Shown: one piece after another, positions 1 to 5,534 of the stretch
Layout: the number at the start of each line of letters is the position of its first letter
Numbering within the stretch: position 1 is the stretch's first letter
DNA from: Chloroflexota bacterium
Lineage (GTDB): Bacteria > Chloroflexota > Ktedonobacteria > Ktedonobacterales > JACDGC01
DNA length: 11,310 bases
Direction: 5' to 3'
Assembly: GCA_021812265.1 (NCBI GenBank)
Contig: JAKAOI010000030.1
Span: 1 to 11,310, forward strand
Notes under the pieces: model-generated
The model's input: the letters and a program-made list of their open reading frames with translations, nothing else
Told to the model about the DNA's origin: nothing
Database searches by the model: none
Position numbers and translations under genes: made by a program

Positions 1-454
1 TAAACACCAATGTCCCAATAAAGCTGGCCATACCGTTATGTGTCAATCGTTTTGCCGATTGGTACAGGTATATTGCTGTAATAATATACAGCGGCATCGA
101 GGTAAAACTGCCTGCTAAACCGGTGCGCCATAAATAATCATTCCAAATCAGCGGTATCATAATGAGATGCGGCAACGGCAGCCATACACCGCCTAACTGG
201 GCTAATCCTGGTGTCGGAGAGTCTATAACACGTCGGGCAAGAATTAAATGCGAACCGGCGTCATTATATAATAAAACTTCGCCATGGCTGAAATAATACC
301 ACCACGCCGCTGCGCCAGCGATAATAGAAATAATAATTACCGCAATAAACCATTTATCTTCCCATAACGGATGTGCGTTTGTGTGTTTGCGGCGCGCTTT
401 TGTTGTGGCGTGCACTTTCGGCATTTCAAGCACAGTTAATTTTTCAGTTGCCAT
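1..454 (-). CDS. GT-C (ArnT/PMT-like) membrane glycosyltransferase, N-terminal part, cut by window edge
   Basis: The frame is open from the ATG at 454 to base 2, giving 151 residues with no stop. Residues 1-33 are a basic cytoplasmic tail. A membrane helix follows at about 35-55, then the loop motif YNDAGSHLILARRVIDS (residues 63-79) and GGVWLPLPHL (88-97), with further hydrophobic segments after 95 and 118. An acidic residue in the first extracytoplasmic loop (here D65) is the hallmark of GT-C enzymes that use polyprenyl-phosphate sugars, so the likely role is transfer of a lipid-linked sugar at the outer membrane face. The start has a weak GGAA ribosome site about 7 nt upstream. The gene lies 125 nt downstream of the GT2 synthase on the same strand, probably in the same operon. 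The family call rests on remembered similarity to Chloroflexota proteins; the C-terminal half is outside the window. Confidence 0.7.
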   Translation of the reverse strand, partial: MATEKLTVLEMPKVHATTKARRKHTNAHPLWEDKWFIAVIIISIIAGAAAWWYYFSHGEVLLYNDAGSHLILARRVIDSPTPGLAQLGGVWLPLPHLIMIPLIWNDYLWRTGLAGSFTSMPLYIITAIYLYQSAKRLTHNGMASFIGTLVF

Positions 455-488
455 TATTCTATTCCAATGTTTTCATGTTTTCTATTGT

Positions 489-531
489 CGACTGCCGAGT
501 CGGATCTTTATGCAGTTTTCCTTGCCGGCAA
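489..531. repeat. Two short inverted repeats between the glycosyltransferase genes
   Basis: The 125-nt gap holds CGACT/AGTCG (489-493 and 498-502, 4-nt loop) and the perfect palindrome TTGCCGGCAA (522-531). Neither is followed by a clear T tract on the minus strand, so a terminator is not supported. They could be intercistronic stability or processing hairpins. Confidence 0.3.
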
Positions 532-579
532 AAGCAATCTGCTGAAAGCTGGCGCCGCGCAAATAAAATTACACGCTAT

Positions 580-2253
580 TTAAGCTCTGTCTCCCATAAC
601 CTGCACAGCGCTGCGTTCCTTAACGGTGTTTTTCGCTCCCATATATTTTAAATGCAGTCCATGGTTTGTTTTTTCCCAGTGATGCGGCTTGGTAATAAGC
701 TGATACAGCGCCATCAGCGCGGCAATACTGAGCAGCGCCCAATAAATCGGCATAAAAATTGCAAAATACATCAAATGATATTGCTCTCGCTTTGCGGCAG
801 CAATCAAATAGATATAAATATATAAAATATTGCCGAATATAAGGGATACTGTGCCTACATAAAATGATGGCGCGGGATATAAGATGTGAAACGCGCCTTC
901 AATGACCGGGCGTAAGTAAACGTATAACGCAAATAAAGACCACATCAACGGATTCAGGAAAAAGGTTGCAGGTGTTCCGCCGATAATAAATTGCAAGGAA
1001 AAAAACTCACGGAAATTTTGAGGCTTAAAAAAACGCCATGGATTGCGCATATGCACTAAATATGTTTGCAAATACCCTTTTATCCAGCGGGAGCGCTGCC
1101 GAATCCAGTTTTTTAGTTGTGGATTGGCCTCCTCTTCCGTTACCGAATCCACTACCGCGGTGCGCATTTTCATACCTGCCAGCCGCAGCCCCAAATCACA
1201 ATCTTCTGTAACGTTAAAAGGATCCCATGCGCCCAGTCTGCGCAAAATATCGGTTCGAAAGTGGTTGGATGTTCCGCCCAGCGGAAGGCTGAGCCGGCTG
1301 GCTTGCATGCCCGGAAGAACGAGATCGAACCATAGGAGATATTCCAATGAAAACCAGCGAGTAAGAATATTTTGGCGAGAATTATAAAAGTGCAACTGCG
1401 CCTGGACACAGGCAACATCCGGTTCTTTACTGGCAAAAGTAAGCACGGCTTTTTTTAACTGCAATGGCTCTGGGATATCTTCTGCGTCGTAAATAACCAC
1501 ATATTCCCCATCGGCAATTGCCAGCCCATAGTTGCATGCTCGCGGCTTGGTTTTGGGTTCGCCGGCAGGCACGGTAATAATCGAAAAATGTTTGGGTAAA
1601 TGTTTATCCAGTATTGCTTGGCGGGTTTCATGATCGTCTTCTTCCGTTAAAAACAAAATTTGCAGCTTATCCGGAGGATAGTCTAACGCATTCATAGCGG
1701 CAGCAAACTGATCGATAATAACCACTTCATGATATAGCGGGCATAGGATAGTATATTTGGGCCAATCACTGCTTTTTATAGATTGCACAACTGCGTTATC
1801 TATTTTTTCGGCAGGTTGTGTTTCAATGGCGCGCAGCATCAAGCGGAACATCATGCCCATAATGATGAAATAATAAAAAGTGACAACCGCCATGGTAATA
1901 ATTAATGTTGGTATGCCCCAAAAATATAACCCTGTTCCCCATACAAGCAAAAGCGCCAAAACCGCAAGTATTTCTAATGGAGTAGCAACTGTAATGGCGT
2001 TAAAAGTGTTGTGCAGTTCACAAAAAGGGTAAATAATTTTTCCTTTAGACCATGTCGGTGTCATCGCTTTTTCGCGGTATTGCTCGGCTTTTGCGTTATC
2101 GGCATATGCATCACGCATTTGCGCGTTTTGTCTTAACCAATCTGTAAAATACTGCACATCTCCTGCCTGCTGCTCCGTAAGCGAAATTTGCACTGCCGCT
2201 ACCGGAACTGTCGGCGTTTCATGCGTATCCTGCAGAATTTTTTTTCTCCACAT
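580..2253 (-). CDS. Processive family 2 glycosyltransferase (cellulose/chitin/hyaluronan synthase-like membrane protein)
   Basis: The protein is 557 residues from the ATG at 2253. This start is chosen because GGAG lies 9 nt upstream; the frame stays open to 2409, but the extra 52 residues look unlike a protein. Two membrane helices (about 94-112 and 114-135) precede a cytoplasmic GT-A domain. That domain has the nucleotide-sugar loop TEEDD (203-207), the DxD-like DAED (256-259), the catalytic-base motif TED (349-351) and QRSRW (386-390, QxxRW). Several C-terminal helices follow. This D, DxD, TED, QxxRW order is that of inverting processive synthases that couple polymerisation to export. No PilZ domain is visible, so direct c-di-GMP control through PilZ is unlikely. 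The polymer cannot be read from sequence; an adjacent divergent GH5 gene suggests a beta-glucan-type product. It is probably co-transcribed with the GT-C gene downstream. Confidence 0.85.
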   Translation of the reverse strand: MWRKKILQDTHETPTVPVAAVQISLTEQQAGDVQYFTDWLRQNAQMRDAYADNAKAEQYREKAMTPTWSKGKIIYPFCELHNTFNAITVATPLEILAVLALLLVWGTGLYFWGIPTLIITMAVVTFYYFIIMGMMFRLMLRAIETQPAEKIDNAVVQSIKSSDWPKYTILCPLYHEVVIIDQFAAAMNALDYPPDKLQILFLTEEDDHETRQAILDKHLPKHFSIITVPAGEPKTKPRACNYGLAIADGEYVVIYDAEDIPEPLQLKKAVLTFASKEPDVACVQAQLHFYNSRQNILTRWFSLEYLLWFDLVLPGMQASRLSLPLGGTSNHFRTDILRRLGAWDPFNVTEDCDLGLRLAGMKMRTAVVDSVTEEEANPQLKNWIRQRSRWIKGYLQTYLVHMRNPWRFFKPQNFREFFSLQFIIGGTPATFFLNPLMWSLFALYVYLRPVIEGAFHILYPAPSFYVGTVSLIFGNILYIYIYLIAAAKREQYHLMYFAIFMPIYWALLSIAALMALYQLITKPHHWEKTNHGLHLKYMGAKNTVKERSAVQVMGDRA

Positions 2254-2331
2254 ACTCTCTTTCTCCGCGCTTTTGCGCGCCCCACACATCACAAAATTAA
2301 ATGTATATAAAATCTGCCGCTGTTTGGGCAG

Positions 2332-2348
2332 ATTATACTCTCTAGTAT
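2332..2348 (-). promoter_or_regulatory. Candidate -10 for the GT2 gene with overlapping inverted repeat
   Basis: Read on the minus strand, a perfect TATAAT lies at 2337-2332, about 80 nt before the GT2 start. No good -35 is present at 16-18 nt. An inverted repeat ATACT/AGTAT (2335-2339 and 2344-2348) overlaps the -10 and could bind a regulator. This rests on motif matching alone. Confidence 0.35.
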
Positions 2349-2483
2349 GTTCTGATTTATCCTGACAAAAACAGCTACTTTTTGATAAATGTACTATGAA
2401 ATATAACAAGGATACAGCTAAACGTCAACCATGAAATAACTTTTAGTACCGTAAGCGCCGCACATATATAAACCAAGCCTTCA

Positions 2484-2492
2484 TGTTATAAT
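2484..2492 (+). promoter_or_regulatory. Candidate extended -10 promoter for the GH5 gene
   Basis: TG-n-TATAAT is a perfect extended -10, with TATAAT at 2487-2492. The -35 region is poor, as is common with extended -10 sites. Transcription would begin near 2499, giving a leader of about 94 nt before the start codon at 2593. Confidence 0.45.
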
Positions 2493-2534
2493 AGGTAATT
2501 GCTATACGATAATAAATTTTATCGATATATTTCA

Positions 2535-2546
2535 GCGCCGCGGCGC
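2535..2546. repeat. Perfect GC palindrome in the GH5 leader
   Basis: GCGCCGCGGCGC is a 12-bp perfect palindrome in an otherwise AT-rich intergenic region, between the candidate promoter and the terminator-like hairpin. It could be an operator or part of a leader RNA fold. Confidence 0.5.
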
Positions 2547-2551
2547 ATGAC

Positions 2552-2571
2552 GGCAAAATTTGCCATTTTTT
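2552..2571 (+). terminator. Terminator-like hairpin inside the GH5 leader
   Basis: GGCAA (2552-2556) pairs with TTGCC (2560-2564) across a 3-nt loop. Six T residues follow at 2566-2571 after a single A. It ends 21 nt before the chosen start codon and lies downstream of the candidate promoter. It would therefore act as an attenuator rather than an end-of-gene terminator. The stem is short, so strength is uncertain. Confidence 0.4.
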
Positions 2572-2592
2572 ATTTATGAAAGCTCTGTATAT

Positions 2593-3816
2593 ATGCGAAA
2601 AAATAATCTGAAATGGATGGGCGTTTCTGCAATTATTGCGCTGATTCTTATCGTCAGTTTTATCGGGATAGGCTTGGCGAAGTCAACAAAAGCGCTTATT
2701 GCCGCCGGAAAATCATATGAATCGCAATTAACGCCAACGGTGTTTCCAACACTTCCTGTTTCTGATAATTCATCTGCAAACATCGATAATTCTGGTATTA
2801 TCGTACCCAGCCCGCAAGTTTTACCCGAGCCGGAAATTATTAATTCGCAGTTAGTTGCCGGCCCCGAACATACACCACTTATTCTGATTGGCGCAACACG
2901 ATCATCGCTGGAATATAGCTGCCAAGGCGATGGCCATTTTCAGTACCAAGACTTTTTGGCTATGAAAAGCTGGGGCATGAATGCGGTTAGAATAACACTT
3001 TCTTCCCAATTATGGTTGGATCCCTTTGGGCAATGCCCAACATATCAAGCAACTGTGCAACAAGCTGTAAGCAACGCTGAATCCGCTGGATTATATATCG
3101 TGTTAGCTCTGCAGTGGAATGCGCCGTTTAATGACCCAAATTCTGCCGGCGGCAGCCAATACCCGCTGCCGGACGCATCAAAAGATGATGCTTTTTGGGA
3201 TAGCGTGTCGACAGTTTTTGGCAATGACTTCAATGTGATGTTTGAGCCGTTCAGCGAGCCGCATGATGTTACTTTTCAGCAGTGGTTCAATGGCGGCACA
3301 GTTACCATTACTTCTGCGAACGATACTATCAGCGCCGGCATGCCAAAATTAATTCACGGAACATATTTGGCGGAAGGAATGCGGCAGTTGGTAGACACTA
3401 TTCGCGCAAACACCGCCGCAGTTATTATTCTTGACGGGGTAAATTACGGATTTGATTTATCTATGATCAATAATCCACATTACCGCTTTACCCGCAATAA
3501 TATTATGTTTTCTACACATCCGTGGGATTATGCGAATAAAGCTCCGGCAACATGGCCCGCTGCTTTTGGAAATCTGTTGGGATCGTATCCGATTATGATA
3601 ACCGAATTTGGAGAGTATGACTGCTCAACCGGATATGTCAGCCAGCTTATTCCCTATGCTGAATCACATAAAATGTCTTTTTTTGCATGGTCGTGGAATG
3701 TGGGATCTTGTCAAGGATCCAGCGCTTTACTTTCCGGGTGGAACGGCGCGCCGAATAGCGCCTACAGCGCTTATATCCGCTTAGCTATGCTTCAGTACGC
3801 CGATGATGAGAAGTAG
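2593..3816 (+). CDS. Membrane-anchored GH5 (cellulase-family) glycoside hydrolase
   Basis: The protein is 407 residues from the ATG at 2593. A TTG at 2560 also opens the frame, but it sits inside the terminator-like hairpin and is rejected. An N-terminal basic stretch and one hydrophobic helix (about 8-29) form a signal anchor or signal peptide, then a Pro/Ser-rich linker reaches about residue 80. The GH5 TIM barrel follows, with the conserved Arg in MNAVRITLS (R133), acid/base Glu in FSEPHD (E222), His in STHPWDY (H309) and nucleophile Glu in ITEFGEYDC (E338). It should hydrolyse a beta-glycan outside the cell. The residue before the acid/base Glu is Ser rather than the near-universal Asn of clan GH-A. 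The gene is divergent from the GT2 synthase and is followed 4 nt later by a lipoprotein gene, so trimming of a self-made exopolysaccharide is plausible. The exact substrate is unknown. Confidence 0.85.
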   Translation: MRKNNLKWMGVSAIIALILIVSFIGIGLAKSTKALIAAGKSYESQLTPTVFPTLPVSDNSSANIDNSGIIVPSPQVLPEPEIINSQLVAGPEHTPLILIGATRSSLEYSCQGDGHFQYQDFLAMKSWGMNAVRITLSSQLWLDPFGQCPTYQATVQQAVSNAESAGLYIVLALQWNAPFNDPNSAGGSQYPLPDASKDDAFWDSVSTVFGNDFNVMFEPFSEPHDVTFQQWFNGGTVTITSANDTISAGMPKLIHGTYLAEGMRQLVDTIRANTAAVIILDGVNYGFDLSMINNPHYRFTRNNIMFSTHPWDYANKAPATWPAAFGNLLGSYPIMITEFGEYDCSTGYVSQLIPYAESHKMSFFAWSWNVGSCQGSSALLSGWNGAPNSAYSAYIRLAMLQYADDEK

Positions 3817-3820
3817 CAGT

Positions 3821-4291
3821 ATGATAAAAAAACAGTCGTATGGAACAGACGTAAAATCCCGCAAGATGGTATTTGGGCTGCTGGCGCTGCTATTTGCCGG
3901 AACAGCATGTTCGCAAAGCGCCGCGCCGGTGGCTCCGCCTCATAAAACAGGCACTCCGCAGTCTGATATACCCTTAGTGATGATTGGCCCAGCTTCTTTT
4001 ACGGGGTATACCAACATTATTATTTCTGCCGGGACGCCATTGCAATGCGTCGATCCACTTTATGGCGGCGGCGCGCAGCAACTGTATATTGATACGGTGA
4101 AGTCGCATCCGCTTGCCGGCATTCCTGCGGAGTTAAAACAGCCGCAATATGTTTTATTTAAGCCGGGTGTGCAAAAATATTTTATATTTACAACTGCGGG
4201 GGTATATTATCTGCGCAGTATGGAATACCCGCAAATGCAAGTTGAAATTACTGTTTCTGCTGCATCAAATTTCGACCTGCGGACACCCTAG
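3821..4291 (+). CDS. Small lipoprotein with cupredoxin-like fold, copper ligands apparently lost
   Basis: The protein is 156 residues. The start at ATG 3821 is chosen because GAGAAG lies 7 nt upstream and the GH5 stop ends 4 nt before; an earlier ATG at 3803 would overlap GH5. A basic N-terminus and hydrophobic helix end at FAGTAC, an imperfect lipobox with Cys30 as the likely lipidation site. A Pro-rich spacer follows. The rest resembles single-domain cupredoxin-like proteins: IIISAGTPLQCVDPLYGGG, then a beta-rich segment ending in AGVYYLRSMEYPQMQVEITV. In the remembered consensus this last stretch is YxLxCxxHPxM. Here Cys is Ser133, His is Tyr136 and only Met139 is kept; the upstream His is Gln. 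Copper binding is therefore unlikely. It is almost certainly co-transcribed with GH5; a role as a surface binding or accessory protein is inference. Confidence 0.6.
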   Translation: MIKKQSYGTDVKSRKMVFGLLALLFAGTACSQSAAPVAPPHKTGTPQSDIPLVMIGPASFTGYTNIIISAGTPLQCVDPLYGGGAQQLYIDTVKSHPLAGIPAELKQPQYVLFKPGVQKYFIFTTAGVYYLRSMEYPQMQVEITVSAASNFDLRTP

Positions 4292-4335
4292 TTTCAGCTC
4301 TGAGGAGGAAACAGGCCTTCTTTTTGGGAATACGT

Positions 4336-4386
4336 GGGGAAGGGATCGCGCAAGCGGCGTACTGCTGTACCCCGAGTTTCTTCCCT
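4336..4386 (+). other. Predicted three-way-junction RNA fold with GNRA tetraloop
   Basis: Bases 4336-4346 pair with 4376-4386 as an 11-step helix including five wobble pairs. It encloses two hairpins: CGC-GCAA-GCG (4347-4356, a GNRA tetraloop) and GTAC-TGCT-GTAC (4359-4370). It lies 44 nt after the lipoprotein stop. It matches no RNA family I could recall (RNase P, 6S, SRP, tmRNA and T-box were considered). It may be a 3' UTR element of the GH5-lipoprotein transcript or part of a small RNA. Confidence 0.35.
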
Positions 4387-4387
4387 G

Positions 4388-4416
4388 TTGCTACATTGCT
4401 GTATCTGTGAGATAAT
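4388..4416 (+). promoter_or_regulatory. Candidate sigma-70-type promoter
   Basis: TTGCTA (4388-4393) and GATAAT (4411-4416) are separated by exactly 17 nt, matching 4/6 and 5/6 of the consensus. Transcription would start near 4423, directly into the hairpin-rich stretch before the 4762 gene. It could drive that gene with a leader of about 340 nt, or a separate small RNA. Confidence 0.4.
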
Positions 4417-4529
4417 TTTCCATGGATAGAACGATAGCCGTATACCTGAATCTTGCCAAAAGACAGCTGAAAAACCGTTCAAGAGAATTGTTTCGGCAAC
4501 GAAGCGACTATGACCCCTGTTCACTCTTG

Positions 4530-4593
4530 CCGCCTCGGTATATCTTTGGCTGGCGGGCCGCAGTCAAGCGGCCTATCGTCTCAGTTTGCTGAG
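4530..4593 (+). repeat. Cluster of three adjacent hairpins
   Basis: Three inverted repeats follow each other: CCGCC/GGCGG (4530-4534 and 4552-4556), GGCCGC/GCGGCC with a 6-nt loop (4556-4573), and CTCAG/CTGAG with a 4-nt loop (4580-4593). The first two share base 4556, so they would be alternatives or stack. No T tract follows, so it is not a terminator. It could be a structured leader of the 4762 gene or a non-coding RNA. The remainder of 4292-4761 has no convincing gene. Confidence 0.4.
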
Positions 4594-4635
4594 CTAAGGA
4601 CAAGCCACTGCCTTTCGGTATTCGGTATGGGGTAC

Positions 4636-4678
4636 TTGACAGGTAACTTTTGCGCTGTGAAATATGAACAGTTGCGCA
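4636..4678 (+). promoter_or_regulatory. Candidate promoter with overlapping inverted repeat, upstream of the small membrane protein
   Basis: A perfect -35 TTGACA (4636-4641) is followed after 18 nt by AAATAT (4660-4665), a poor -10. An imperfect inverted repeat overlaps the -10: TGCG-CTGT (4651-4658) against ACAG (4668-4671) and CGCA (4675-4678). That arrangement suits repression. It lies about 95 nt before the start at 4762. Confidence 0.35.
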
Positions 4679-4761
4679 GAATATGTGAATTTGGTATGCT
4701 GATTATATGATTGAAAACAACCAGCGCGTTGCTGACATTTTTTAAGCAGGAGATTTGCTGC

Positions 4762-5130
4762 ATGAGTAACCCTATTGCGCAATTAAAGCATGGTTCTCAA
4801 ATGTTAATTCATATATTGGAAGAAACCCTGCGTGTATTCAGAACAACTTTTATTTCGCTGCTTTTTACAACCATACTAGCCGCTACAGCGCTAGAGGGCA
4901 GCTTGCTGGCAATTACTCGAACGTTTCCGGCTTCTTACGCCGCCCAAATTTTTGTTATAGTACTGTCACTTATTACAGGGTATTCAGTGGCGCTTACCTA
5001 TGCGGTGATTCGTTCACTTGCCGGCGCCGCCAGAGTTGTGCGATTTGTAGATAATGAACTAACTGGTGAAGTGAAGCATTATGAAGATACGATAAAATCT
5101 GTTGAAGGCGCAATTCTGCATAAAATTTAA
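4762..5130 (+). CDS. Small two-helix membrane protein of unknown function
   Basis: The protein is 122 residues. The ATG at 4762 is preceded by AGGAG with 9-nt spacing, which decides the start over an in-frame TTG at 4711. An amphipathic N-terminal stretch (1-28) contains the basic sequence LRVFRTTF. Two hydrophobic segments follow at about 30-50 and 61-84, then a charged C-terminal tail with VVRFVDNELTGEVKHYEDTI. I recognise no family. The tail looks helical and cytoplasmic under the positive-inside rule (RSLAGAARVVR follows helix 2). The gene stands alone between a structured intergenic region and a transposase scrap, with its own candidate promoters. Ribosome site and coding composition make it likely to be real. 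Confidence 0.7.
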   Translation: MSNPIAQLKHGSQMLIHILEETLRVFRTTFISLLFTTILAATALEGSLLAITRTFPASYAAQIFVIVLSLITGYSVALTYAVIRSLAGAARVVRFVDNELTGEVKHYEDTIKSVEGAILHKI

Positions 5131-5143
5131 TTCGATTGCTCGG

Positions 5144-5161
5144 CATTTATATATATAAATG
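5144..5161. repeat. 18-bp perfect AT-rich palindrome
   Basis: CATTTATATATATAAATG is its own reverse complement, 13 nt after the stop of the 4762 gene. It is A/T except for its ends, so as RNA it would be a weak hairpin. A protein-binding site or insertion-associated sequence is possible. Confidence 0.5.
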
Positions 5162-5221
5162 TGTTTCAGATTTTTCTTACGCTAGGGATATAAAATAGGT
5201 CCCAGATCCATTGCATATTGG

Positions 5222-5242
5222 CCATATTTCATAGTAATATGG
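5222..5242. repeat. 7-bp inverted repeat upstream of the tnpB scrap
   Basis: CCATATT (5222-5228) and AATATGG (5236-5242) form a perfect 7-bp stem with a 7-nt loop, 34 nt before the recognisable tnpB sequence. No gene is seen between 5131 and 5276. Confidence 0.4.
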
Positions 5243-5276
5243 ATATAAAGGCATATCTGGCTGCCACAATATACCA

Positions 5277-5491
5277 ATGAAGCGTCTCGATCTCCCAGTC
5301 AGAATCTATGTCTGTGAACACTGTGGCGCAGGGCTTGGTCGAGATTGCGCCGCCGCCTACAATGTGGGTGGCGCTATACCGCTAGTCCGGCGGAAATTTA
5401 CGCCTGTGGAGAGTCGGTAAGTCCCCGAGCGCTTGTGCGTGGGGCTGTCTCAAAGAAGCAGGAAATGGATTCTGAAGAAGACAACCTGTAA
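5277..5491 (+). pseudogene. tnpB: C-terminal fragment of IS200/IS605-type TnpB, frameshifted
   Basis: Frame 5277-5420 encodes 47 residues including LPVRIYVCEHCGAGLGRD and then AAAYNV. This matches the end of TnpB/OrfB: the second CxxC of the zinc finger, then the RuvC-III Asp in the (D/G)RDxxAAxN motif. It stops at TAA 5418-5420 after TPVESR. If the sequence is read in the other frame from the GAGAG at 5409-5413, it continues as SVSPRALVRGAVSKKQEMD and so on to TAA at 5489-5491, which looks like a genuine TnpB tail. A 2-nt duplication of AG in GAGAG would explain the break. Everything upstream of about residue 1 of this stretch, including the first RuvC motifs and first CxxC, is missing, so the fragment cannot be active. 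It marks an old insertion and deletion just before the dehydrogenase genes. Confidence 0.75.
5423..5444 (+). repeat. GC-rich hairpin near the end of the tnpB fragment
   Basis: CCCCGAGCGC (5423-5432) faces GTGCGTGGGG (5435-5444). Nine base pairs form with two G-T wobbles and one mismatch. IS605-type elements carry subterminal hairpins, and TnpB guide (omega) RNA overlaps the gene's 3' end, so this may be a relic of either. It also sits in the leader of the downstream E1 alpha gene. Confidence 0.4.
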
Positions 5492-5534
5492 GTGTTGTCC
5501 TATTTGGGTAAATTCTTTAGGACGGTTAGCTGTT

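Noticed and set aside
2254..2409. N-terminal extension of the GT2 gene to an ATG at 2409
   Set aside because: The first 52 residues are Cys-rich and unlike the family, span the candidate -10, and the ATG at 2253 has a good ribosome site.
4294..4524. A 76-residue minus-strand frame over the structured region
   Set aside because: No ribosome site, no recognisable features, and it overlaps predicted RNA structure.
4422..4592. A 56-residue plus-strand frame starting MDRTIAVYLNLAKRQLK
   Set aside because: It has no ribosome site, begins at about the predicted transcription start, ends inside the hairpin cluster and matches nothing known.
4292..4761. RNase P RNA, 6S RNA, tmRNA or T-box leader
   Set aside because: The conserved core sequences of these RNAs (for example GAGGAAAGUCC of RNase P or the T-box sequence) are absent; only a loose GAGGAGGAAAC resemblance exists.
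5433..5534. N-terminal extension of E1 alpha to a TTG at 5433
   Set aside because: The 34 extra residues are an out-of-frame reading of tnpB tail sequence.
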